NCBI GenBank assembly: GCA_029706075.1
Contig: JAINUG010000134.1
Span: forward strand, 248,001-312,000
Length of the DNA: 64,000 nt
Direction of reading: 5' to 3'
Origin: Aldrovandia affinis
Taxonomy: Eukaryota; Chordata; Actinopteri; Notacanthiformes; Halosauridae
Positions 22,501-27,050 of the stretch are shown here, in pieces. The notes beneath the pieces were generated by a model. The model saw only the letters and a list, made by a program, of their open reading frames with translations. It was not told where the DNA came from and made no database searches. A program made the translations under genes and the position numbers. Each line of letters begins with the position of its first letter. Position 1 is the stretch's first letter.

Positions 22501-24176
22501 CGTAATGTCAGCGCAGAATGATTTAGCAGTAATGAGTTCCCTTTGGGACTGAAAGTAGCAGCATGTAACCACTTTGCCCTGGAATATACAACGGCGACAA
22601 TTATGGCTCTCGGCTTTACAATGGACTGTAAGTGACGTTCACAGCAAACAACAGCAGGCGTGGTGAAACACCACTTTCTGCATTTATGAGAATTTGTACT
22701 GAATGTTCGTAAGACGGTGCAGTGAGTTTCCTCAGAGATTGGCTCGACTCAATCACGTTTGACCCTGTACTCCTGTCCACCATCTCCCCGAGAACGCTGA
22801 TGAAGAGTGGAGACGGACACCGAACCTTTCACCACATTCTGAGCACCCTTAAGGGACCTGCACCTGCTTTTAAAATGTGTCCAGGTAACAAGAAGTCAAA
22901 ACATTCATTTTTTTAGTTGATTCCCTCACCCCTCTTTTTTTTGGTGAACAATCATTTTATTTTTCGTCATTTCCACATAATTTATGTTGGGGAGGGGGAG
23001 GGGGGGAGACTAAAAAATAAATAAATCCTGAGAACATAACATATAACATGTCATTTAGCAGACGCTTTAATCCAAAGCGATTTACAGTAGTGAATGCACA
23101 AATTTTTCAGTATATGTGGTCCTCCAATTGGAGAAGTACTGCTAAACTGCACTTCCTGAATGCAATCAATAATGCGCTGCAAAAAAAATAAAAATAATAA
23201 TAATAATAATGCGCTGCACCAGACCAACAATCTGACCCTGTGCGACTTGGCTCTCGATCCCCCCAATGCTAAAATGGCACAGGACACTGATTACAAATGA
23301 ACAGCAGCCTCCGCCTTTCCCTTCAGGACTGATATCCAATATGAGGTCAACCTGCCAATAGGAGGCCAACTTGCCAAGGCGTGTATTTTGTGTATATTTT
23401 TATTGAATTTGGGTGACATTCCCAAAATTAAACCCCCCGGGCAGAGAGGTAAAACCAAACAACGTAACAAACTTCCTAAAAGCCTGTATAACAGGCTGCT
23501 CTCAGAAAATAAGCCTTAAAGCACACAATGCAGACAGAGAGCAGCTACCGCCAACTCTGTCATGGGAAATGTTCATTTCAAAGAGACAATATAGAGATAA
23601 ATCGACACTGTGCACGCATTTACAATGCAACAACTGGGAGGCTAAATTTTTCGTAGATGATGTAACATAAGATATCTGCTCAAATAACTTCCCAATCTCA
23701 GTTCTCTCTCAAAGCATGCCATTCCCTGTCCCAAAAAAATAATATATATTTTTTTGTTATATTCTACTTTTGTACTTCCGTGATACTTTTTTATATTATA
23801 TTTGTGCGTGATAGAGAGAAGCACAAGGTCCCTGAGTGGAATTTGGAGAGGTAAGGGATTTGAGGAGCTCTTCCTGGGAACTCCATAAGGTCAAAGGTCA
23901 AAGGTCACAGCGAAGACTGAGGCATGAGAATGAAGAGGCCCCCTTCCTCTCTGGCGGACGCTCTACCTTTCCGATGTACAGAGGCTCCAGCCCGGTGTAC
24001 TCCTCCAGGACGAAGAACTGATTCCACACCCACCCTCTCCTGGCCCTGCGGAGTGTCTGGCCCCTCTCCCCCTCGGCGCTGGGACGTCCCGTTAGGGCCT
24101 GCCCCCACAGGAGCTGCACCGCCAGGACCCAGAGGAACACGCTGGGGCGCACACCCAGGGAAGAACTGCCCCCCAT
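1113..24176 (-). CDS. cdh20: cadherin-20 (type II classical cadherin), 11 coding exons, with an in-frame stop in coding exon 4
   Basis: A calcium-dependent homophilic cell-adhesion receptor of the plasma membrane. Exons on the minus strand: 24176-23967, 20562-20268, 19431-19312, 18678-18472, 16517-16330, 15487-15234, 11169-11033, 9983-9862, 7406-7289, 5007-4756, 1609-1113. All introns are GT-AG and all junction phases fit, giving 800 codons including the stop. Order: signal peptide (~1-27), propeptide ending RRARR (43-47), W49 and W51 (the W2/W4 of type II cadherins), EC1-EC5 with linkers DINDN (145), DVNDN (267), DVDEP (383) and DVNDN (487), membrane helix (~621-643), p120 region ([15 protein letters not shown]) and beta-catenin region ([13 protein letters not shown]). 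Motifs such as [45 protein letters not shown] and the terminal PLW point to cadherin-20 rather than other type II members. Oddities: TAG at codon 238 and a 39-nt duplication in coding exon 4. As assembled, the allele is interrupted. Confidence 0.93.
1722..1896. repeat. (TC)n then CA-rich tandem repeat
   Basis: A short TC run (1722-1741) is followed by imperfect repeats built of acacacacatgtg and aggcacatattcaca blocks. It lies in cdh20 intron 10, directly upstream of a hAT-like element that appears to have inserted into it. Confidence 0.8.
1897..3047. mobile_element. non-autonomous hAT-like DNA transposon
   Basis: The ends are 16-bp perfect terminal inverted repeats: CAGGGGCCCAGATTAG at 1897-1912 and its complement at 3032-3047. 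Flanks gcacacac (1889-1896) and acacacac (3048-3055) match at 7 of 8 bases, as expected for the 8-bp target duplication of hAT elements, although both lie in a CA-rich tract. Inside, 2795-2977 (+) encodes a 60-residue peptide starting near [17 protein letters not shown] and containing RTFQENWK, which resembles the N-terminus of some hAT-type transposase genes; the rest of the transposase is missing. Total 1151 bp. Confidence 0.7.
3334..3440 (+). mobile_element. hAT-like element fragment, one end only
   Basis: The motif cagtggtccccgaacc, followed by sequence like 'agcccacgacccac', resembles one end of common vertebrate hAT elements. I could not see a matching opposite terminus, so the right boundary is arbitrary. 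Confidence 0.35.
3728..4110 (-). mobile_element. tRNA-related SINE-like repeat, family shared with 19580 and 63190
   Basis: The plus strand contains 'ccagagctgggctggcgcag' followed by 'ggtatcaaaccggtgg', matching in order the copies near 19806 (ccagagccgactctggcg, gatcgaaccc) and 63340. The gttcgatcc-like box on the minus strand suggests a tRNA-derived promoter region. Confidence 0.5.
4128..4192 (+). repeat. SINE/LINE 3' tail fragment
   Basis: It has the 'cactctggataagagcgt' tail shared by many fish tRNA-SINEs. Here 'gcgtccactaaa' is duplicated in tandem. It ends in taaatgta repeats. Confidence 0.6.
4286..4674 (+). mobile_element. possible solo LTR in cdh20 intron 10
   Basis: The segment begins TGTGACG and ends CGACA, the TG...CA signature of LTRs. 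It has a TATA-like ataaatatt near 4535, a possible polyadenylation region (aattaaagctttaata) near 4610, and single-copy complex sequence between. It starts with a 9-bp hairpin (gctgcagtt / aactgcagc). No clear target duplication flanks the chosen ends and no internal retroelement genes are present. It ends 81 bp from the donor of coding exon 10. Confidence 0.45.
4756..5007 (-). CDS. cdh20: cdh20 coding exon 10: EC5 end and most of the membrane helix
   Basis: The exon is 252 nt, the standard type II length. The acceptor is catag and the donor gtgagc. It encodes [20 protein letters not shown], then the cysteine cluster [14 protein letters not shown] typical of membrane-proximal EC5, then [20 protein letters not shown], the outer two thirds of the transmembrane segment. 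It ends in phase 1; the split codon with exon 11 gives Val. Confidence 0.95.
5195..5815. repeat. GA-rich low-complexity tract
   Basis: About 600 bp of imperfect gaga/aaag repeats in cdh20 intron 9. Apparent long reading frames here (Leu/Ser/Phe-rich or Arg/Glu-rich) are products of the repeat. Confidence 0.85.
6090..6300 (-). repeat. degraded tRNA-SINE fragment
   Basis: The plus strand shows 'ttcaggttaagcaccttgct' then 'caagggcgcc', the middle of the SINE family seen intact at 15646 and 42925, followed by a degraded cggactcgca box. The 5' and 3' ends are lost. Confidence 0.45.
6380..6705 (+). pseudogene. Tc1-like transposase C-terminal relic
   Basis: The plus-strand reading has [14 protein letters not shown], where the E of VEHLW is the third acidic residue of the Tc1 DDE triad, followed by [17 protein letters not shown], the usual Tc1-type C-terminus. 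Only the last third of a transposase is present, with stops upstream. Related pieces lie at 42317-42660, 50510-50896 and, reversed, 63425-63520. Confidence 0.75.
7019..7245. repeat. GA-rich tract
   Basis: Imperfect GA repeats immediately downstream (gene sense) of coding exon 9. They are CT-rich on the transcribed sense strand. Overlapping open frames are repeat artefacts. Confidence 0.85.
7289..7406 (-). CDS. cdh20: cdh20 coding exon 9: EC5, first half
   Basis: The exon is 118 nt, the standard type II length. The acceptor is acatcag and the donor gtaccc. It encodes [20 protein letters not shown] and [18 protein letters not shown], with NFT a likely N-glycosylation site. It ends in phase 1; the split codon with exon 10 gives DNQDNSAW. 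Confidence 0.95.
7480..7568. repeat. GT-rich microsatellite
   Basis: Interrupted (GT)n with TATG and CATG variants in cdh20 intron 8. Confidence 0.85.
8036..8560. other. chain of short perfect stem-loops, partly in ~60-75-bp repeating units
   Basis: About ten small hairpins follow one another: GGCATC/GATGCC (8036), TCGCCCT/AGGGCGA (8063), CTCCTC/GAGGAG (8083), GTCT/AGAC (8119), ACCAC/GTGGT (8169), GGAGAT/ATCTCC (8203), ACCA/TGGT (8230), TTCTCTT/AAGAGAA (8282), ACCAC/GTGGT (8304), ACAC/GTGT (8366), CTGAT/ATCAG (8423), CCTCC/GGAGG (8541). Most loops are 3-7 nt. Several units repeat hairpin plus a 'taaacctt...gaga' linker. There is no open frame. The function is unknown; it may be part of an unrecognised mobile element in intron 8. 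Confidence 0.55.
8570..9748. mobile_element. non-autonomous hAT-like transposon carrying a nested SINE
   Basis: The left end is tagtgatgtgcagttc and the right end is the complement of tagtgatgggaagttc, a known hAT-type terminus. Flanks caaagtgg and gtaagtgg match at 6 of 8 positions, consistent with an aged 8-bp duplication. No transposase frame remains. A tRNA-SINE-like unit sits inside at 9146-9334. Length 1179 bp, in cdh20 intron 8. Confidence 0.65.
9146..9334 (+). mobile_element. SINE-like element, same family as 39094-39276
   Basis: It starts around ccttcccggtgttacaggta and ends in 'gtaagtcgctctggataaga' plus (taaatg)n. The copy at 39094-39276 is its reverse complement along its whole length. 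It is nested inside the hAT-like element at 8570. Confidence 0.65.
9862..9983 (-). CDS. cdh20: cdh20 coding exon 8: EC4 end, EC4-EC5 linker
   Basis: The exon is 122 nt, the standard type II length. The acceptor is ccgacag, preceded by a (TC)n run on the sense strand, and the donor gtatgg. It encodes [20 protein letters not shown] followed by [20 protein letters not shown]. It ends in phase 0 before LIQTVTAMD of exon 9. Confidence 0.95.
9997..10022. repeat. (GA)n microsatellite
   Basis: A pure run that provides the pyrimidine tract of the coding exon 8 acceptor on the gene strand. Confidence 0.9.
10023..11032. other. cdh20 intron 7, no other gene
   Basis: AT-rich sequence, then a GC- and G-rich stretch (10960-11010, gggtgggg repeats) next to the coding exon 7 donor. 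I see no coding potential or clear mobile element. Confidence 0.6.
11033..11169 (-). CDS. cdh20: cdh20 coding exon 7: EC4
   Basis: The exon is 137 nt, the standard type II length. The acceptor is cctgcag and the donor gtacgt. It encodes [20 protein letters not shown], then the calcium motif LDREE followed by [12 protein letters not shown]. It ends in phase 1; the split codon with exon 8 makes Asn, giving [13 protein letters not shown]. Confidence 0.95.
12270..12346. repeat. (TC)n microsatellite
   Basis: A nearly pure dinucleotide run of about 77 bp. Confidence 0.95.
12797..12878 (+). repeat. tRNA-SINE 3' fragment
   Basis: It contains 'cactggggccacatatactg' and 'tttggataaaggcgtctgct', matching the 3' two thirds of the SINE at 33716-33866. 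It ends in (AT)n. Confidence 0.6.
13507..13550. repeat. (GT)n microsatellite
   Basis: A pure run of about 44 bp followed by ggggagggggt. Confidence 0.95.
14940..15179. mobile_element. Tc1/mariner-type MITE, diverged copy
   Basis: The left end acaggtaac and the right end gctacctgt sit in TA context. The body (ctggccctgggctag, ggaaaggggagggcc, ccggtacc) matches the copy at 20001-20209. The termini resemble those of the Tc1-like element at 50370. Confidence 0.6.
15234..15487 (-). CDS. cdh20: cdh20 coding exon 6: EC3 end, EC3-EC4 linker, EC4 start
   Basis: The exon is 254 nt, the standard type II length. The acceptor is cgcccag and the donor gtgagg. It encodes [20 protein letters not shown], the linker [10 protein letters not shown] and the EC4 start [13 protein letters not shown], ending [12 protein letters not shown] with a split Arg codon (phase 2). 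The sequence is GC-rich like the other coding exons. Confidence 0.95.
15646..15862 (+). mobile_element. tRNA-derived SINE, near full length
   Basis: An A-box-like 'gtggtataatggttaggga' is followed by a B box in 'ggttgcaggttcaatcc', then the conserved 'cccttgagcaaggtacttaa' body and the tail 'cactctggataagagcgtct'. It lies 159 bp upstream (gene sense) of coding exon 6. It is a SINE, not a functional tRNA gene. Confidence 0.8.
15955..16135. repeat. dispersed fish-type repeat fragment
   Basis: It contains 'gcaacagtggcaaggaaaaa' followed by ctcccttgatgg and aggaagaaaccc, a combination common in fish repeats. The family is not certain. It begins with (caaat)n. Confidence 0.4.
16330..16517 (-). 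CDS. cdh20: cdh20 coding exon 5: EC3, first half
   Basis: The exon is 188 nt, the standard type II length. The acceptor is ctacag after a GA/CT tract and the donor gtagag. It encodes [19 protein letters not shown], then [20 protein letters not shown] and [13 protein letters not shown] and NAEM hold EC3 calcium ligands. It starts in phase 1 (a split Lys codon with exon 4) and ends in phase 0. Confidence 0.95.
16527..16870. repeat. GA-rich tract upstream of coding exon 5
   Basis: 340 bp of GA, GGGA and GAGGG repeats. On the gene strand it is an exceptionally long polypyrimidine stretch ending at the coding exon 5 acceptor. Confidence 0.85.
16871..17835. other. cdh20 intron 4, unique part
   Basis: AT-rich sequence with small local repeats (aaataaatcatcatt near 17370) and no mobile element or coding potential that I can recognise. 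Confidence 0.5.
17840..18462. repeat. G-rich minisatellite beside the coding exon 4 donor
   Basis: About 620 bp of units built on ggctggtggctgggtgtggg plus variable ggtggggagggg spacers. Every unit has several runs of three or more G, so the plus (template) strand can form G-quadruplexes. It ends about 10 bp from the donor of coding exon 4. Long Gly/Trp-rich open frames across it are artefacts. Confidence 0.9.
18472..18678 (-). CDS. cdh20: cdh20 coding exon 4: EC2 end and EC2-EC3 linker; contains TAG and a 39-nt duplication
   Basis: The acceptor is ccccccag and the donor gtgagt. The exon is 207 nt, where 168 nt is usual; the extra 39 nt are a perfect in-frame tandem repeat (18506-18544 and 18545-18583) encoding [13 protein letters not shown] twice. 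Before it, after AKDMGG, the codon expected to be Gln is TAG (18592-18590). Downstream the frame stays open through [11 protein letters not shown]. Both ends are phase 1, so skipping the exon would keep frame but remove the EC2-EC3 calcium linker. The splice sites and frame are otherwise intact, so this is a real exon with an unusual or mis-assembled sequence. Confidence 0.9.
18506..18583 (-). repeat. 39-nt perfect tandem duplication within cdh20 coding exon 4
   Basis: 18506-18544 and 18545-18583 are identical. Each encodes the 13 residues [13 protein letters not shown] in frame. Removing one copy restores the normal 168-nt exon length. Confidence 0.95.
19312..19431 (-). CDS. cdh20: cdh20 coding exon 3: EC2, first half
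   Basis: The exon is 120 nt, the usual type II length, in phase 1 at both ends. It encodes [20 protein letters not shown] and the following strand ending in [15 protein letters not shown] carries EC2 calcium ligands. The acceptor is preceded by a (GA)n/(TC)n tract (19441-19468) that supplies the polypyrimidine run on the transcribed strand. The donor is gtaaaaag. Confidence 0.95.
19441..19468. repeat. (GA)n microsatellite
   Basis: It supplies the polypyrimidine tract in front of the coding exon 3 acceptor on the gene strand. Confidence 0.9.
19580..19870 (-). mobile_element. tRNA-related SINE-like repeat
   Basis: The plus strand reads cagagccgactctggcgcgg then ccggtgggatcgaacccac, the complement of a tRNA-like B box (gttcgatcc). 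It shares the order of motifs with 3728-4110 and 63190-63425. Confidence 0.55.
20001..20209. mobile_element. Tc1/mariner-type MITE
   Basis: TA-flanked ends: CAGGTAACTGCCAAAATAAA on the left and the complement of CAGGCAACTGCCCAAATAGA on the right. About 209 bp, no coding capacity. The left terminus is identical over 20 bases to that of the longer element at 50370, so that family probably mobilised it. Confidence 0.75.
20268..20562 (-). CDS. cdh20: cdh20 coding exon 2: most of EC1, EC1-EC2 linker
   Basis: The exon is 295 nt, the standard length for this type II exon. The acceptor is ttctag and the donor gtaacc, ending in phase 1. It encodes [20 protein letters not shown], the LDRE calcium motif, PESEF, and the linker DINDNEPKF, then the start of EC2 (VPEMSII). 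It joins exon 1 in frame (YIGK-LHSD) and exon 3 through a split glycine codon. Confidence 0.95.
21572..21722 (-). mobile_element. tRNA-derived SINE
   Basis: On the minus strand it begins with tRNA-like 'tggctcagtaggtagagcg', followed by B-box-like 'gttgtgggttcaatttcc' and the tail 'gtaagtcgccttggatatcg'. It is the same family as 33716-33866. Confidence 0.7.
23045..23132 (-). repeat. tRNA-SINE 3' fragment
   Basis: The complement of the 'aatcgctttggattaaagcg' tail and the adjoining accacatatactgaaaaatt body; the tRNA-like head is lost. Confidence 0.6.
23967..24176 (-). CDS. cdh20: cdh20 coding exon 1: start codon, signal peptide, propeptide, start of EC1
   Basis: The ATG at 24176 opens a 70-codon segment: an amphipathic start, a hydrophobic signal core ([13 protein letters not shown]), about 20 propeptide residues, then RRARR followed by [15 protein letters not shown]. 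The two tryptophans of GWVW are the type II strand-swap residues. The donor (AAAG then gtagag) is at 23966 and ends in phase 0 after GLEPLYIGK. Possible acceptors upstream of the ATG are the CACAG tracts ending near 24178 and 24190, so the exon probably extends a few bases into 5' UTR. The ATG is the first in-frame Met ahead of a good signal peptide. Confidence 0.9.
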
Positions 24177-24244
24177 GCTGTGACGGAGCTGTGAGAGAGC
24201 GTCGCGGGGACGGACGAAGCTGTGCCAGTTTCGCTCAGTGCTCC

Positions 24245-24368
24245 GAACCTCTGGGAAAGGAGGGGCGTCAGCCTCAGGGGCGGAGGGGTCTCACCCTGAA
24301 AAGGGAACCTCTGGGAAAGGAGGGGGCGTCAGCCTCAGGGTCTCTTGGAGGTGGTCACCCTGAAAAGG
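24245..24368. repeat. two-copy tandem repeat upstream of the cdh20 start codon
   Basis: Copies 24245-24304 and 24305-24368 share gaacctctgggaaaggag, gcgtcagcctcaggg and caccctgaaaaggg. They differ by small insertions. The repeat lies about 70 bp upstream of the first ATG, in the intron or 5' UTR. Confidence 0.75.
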
Positions 24369-24371
24369 GAA

Positions 24372-26537
24372 CACAGAAAAACAACGTTCTAAATACATTG
24401 TCAACTTTTTGTCGATGATAATGAGCATTTTACCTGCACTTTCCATTCAGGCTCTCAAGTACAACATTTACTAATATTGTATATGTTTTTGATACGGTTT
24501 TGACCTCATTTCTACAATTCCTTTTGGTTTTGACTTGCTGTAAAATTATTTAGTTTTGTACATTATTTTTGTGTAGTTTTGAAGCAACCTGTGATATTGT
24601 TTGACTGACCTCTAGCTGAATTCACCTACAGATTGTGTCGATTATTCCTTTCCTCTCAGGCTTGTACGCTGGCAAGACTTCACATCCCCGTGAGAGAAGT
24701 CAGCCCTTCTCTCCCCCTTCCCCCCAGTCTTTTTCACATTCAACAACCTGTGAAAATGGCCCCTTTATTGTGAGGGAACAGAAGTTAGAGTGGGTGGAAG
24801 AGGGAGGGAAAAATTGGGAGCAAGAGAGCAAGGAAAAAAAGAGAAAGAAAAATAAACTCTATTATATTTCCAGAGTCCAGCCATTGTGCTCTGTGCGACA
24901 GTCTCTGAATCTCCAAACTCAGTTAATCATTATTGAAGGGGAACAAAGCCCCGGGGCGGGGCGGTGGGCGTGGGCCGGCACAGAGTCTGCTCCCTCTCCG
25001 GGTTTTTTTGGATCTCGAAAAGCCGCTGACAAAACGCGGGAGCGAGGACCTCCACAGCTCGCTCCTTTCTTCACCGTCAAATGGCCACTTGTCATTATGA
25101 AGTCAAATTAGCTACTGACTGCACCCGCGCCCCCCCCTCCCGTCCTCTCCTAATCCGCCTGCCCCCCAAACACCCCTCCCGCAGGGGTCAAGTCTTGAAC
25201 CCGCGCATTCGCTCCCATTTTGTCGTGTCTAATGAGGTGACACGCTACATAATCGGGCTGGAAAAACATTCCACGCATCTTTCTCTGGCTAATCTTATGG
25301 CTTTTCACTTGTTAAAGAAAAGGCACCGTCGTTAGCGTTCGCCACACAGGCAGGCGGCCAGGAGGAAGGTGTCGTATGAGAATGCCTTGTGGTTTCAAAA
25401 ACAAGTAGAGGGAGAAGTAGAAGGGGGTAGAAGAAATATATATATATTTGTTTTCCACAGCATTGTGCTTGCGGTTGTGAAGTGCTATTTTTGTGCTATA
25501 TTTGGGCTAAATGGAAGTGCTATTTTTGTGCTTTATTTATTGAATATTTTAACATTTTAGCTGTTTGAGAAGAGCTGTTTTACAGTCAAAGTTTTTCCAA
25601 CACGCATAGCAGTGAATTGAGGGCCCATGTTTTGGAAAAGTCTGCAGCCTGTCTGCGCCGCCGCTGGCCTACCTCTTGGCTTTTCTAAACGTGCAATCCA
25701 GCGCGCTTTTCTAAACGTGCTTTTTTGTTTGAGGAGAACAGAGTGGGGGAAAGAAAGAGAGAGAGAGGGAGGGAGGGAGAAAGACAGAGGCAGGGAGAGA
25801 GAGAGAGAGATAGAGAGAGAGCAACACAGGGAGAAAGCGAGAGAGAGAAAAGATGATAATAATTTGATGAAATGACACAGGCCGGTTGATAGTCTCCATC
25901 CACCAAGCTCCACATGGGCCCTCTTCTTGTCCCTTTAATGGTGCCTTTTAAGGGGGAGGGACCCCGTGAGATGGGGGGTCTCTATGTGGAAGCCCCCCAG
26001 GGGTACGTCATGCCTAATTTGTTAACCACAATCGATTTGGCATGGTGGGGAAAACCACCCCTTGTGAGGCGGGCGATATCTTTGGCCCGCGAACCAGTCG
26101 GTCAGTGGTATAGCTCCCTCCTCTGCACCAATAACTGTTTTTCTGGCCTCCGGACACCTGCCTTTCGGACCTACTGAGAGAACCAGGGCCGCTCTGGCAG
26201 TGGTGCATGGCAGCCCGCCACCCGCAAAGATCAAGTCCCACCCACACCAAGCCACAGAAACAACCGGATACGTAAATGGATTTTTGATTGAGTGACAGAA
26301 GGGAGTTAGACAGTGTCTGTACAGGTTTTTTGTTATTTCTCTAAGATGTACCTCTGCTGTAGGAATCGGTCTTCCAAAGCAATCTGGAGCAACGGGGGTT
26401 ATTGCAAAACAAAACATCAGACCATACACCAGTGACTATGCATGAAGGAATACGCAATCACAGTAACCTGCCCCTCCTGAAAGCATCAGCAGAGGGTCAG
26501 ACCTCGCACTCCAGCGCTTCGGGGCAGCCTCTATCCC
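24372..26537. other. non-coding, presumed cdh20 intron 1
   Basis: Unique sequence including TAAT-rich stretches, a GA-rich block at 25745-25850 and a G/C-rich block near 25930-26240. There is no exon with cadherin or other recognisable coding sequence. Confidence 0.5.
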
Positions 26538-26692
26538 AGAGCCCGCATGCACAAAGATTATAAGAGTAGGAGTACTGATCTAGGATCAGTTTAGCCTTTT
26601 AGCTCATAATGGATATGGTTAGGATATGGACAGGGGAAACCTGATCTTAGATCAGCACTCCTACTCTTAGAATCTTTGTTCATACAGGCCCT
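26538..26692. mobile_element. fold-back MITE
   Basis: The two ends are imperfect inverted repeats of about 50 bp, including ataagagtaggagtactgat on the left and the complement of ctaagagtaggagtgctgat on the right, around a 50-bp centre (ttagcctttt...ggacagggg). No reading frame. The superfamily is unknown to me. Confidence 0.65.
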
Positions 26693-26939
26693 GGTCTCTA
26701 AGTGTGTCTCTGCAGGTCCAGAGCCTTTGTCCCCATTTGGAGTTCACTGTGAGGTGCTCTTCATCATCTCCTCCTCTCTGGCTCTATCGCCATGGCAGCA
26801 GCTTTTCTGCGTTATCGTGCGCATCAGGTGCCTGTCGGGCCTCCAGTGTGCATTATGGGGCAGTTGCCCTCTTTTTACCTCGATGCCTCATTTCATTAAA
26901 GGGGGAAAAAAATAACAGTAATAATTTTCTCCTTTTACT

Positions 26940-27045
26940 ATCTCTCTCTTGTTCTCTCTCTCTCTCTGTCTCTCTCTCTCTGTCTGTCTGTCTCGTTCCC
27001 TCTTTGTCTGTCTCTCTCTCTCTCTCTCCTTCCCCTTCTCTCTCT
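26940..27045. repeat. CT-rich microsatellite
   Basis: Imperfect TCTC/TCTG repeats. Confidence 0.85.
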
Positions 27046-27050
27046 GCTCA

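Larger units (their letters stand above)
20563..23966. other. cdh20 intron 1 of the coding region, mostly unique
   Basis: It contains two minus-strand tRNA-SINE pieces (21572-21722 and 23045-23132), short (ATT)n runs (about 21207-21240 and 23187-23210) and unique sequence. I find no additional exon. Confidence 0.55.

Noticed and set aside
1113..24176. Assignment to cadherin-22, -24 or -7 instead of cadherin-20
   Set aside because: The AAMWNPRE motif, the PLW terminus and stretches such as [19 protein letters not shown] fit cadherin-20 best; cadherin-22 and -24 tails differ clearly. A phylogeny would settle it.
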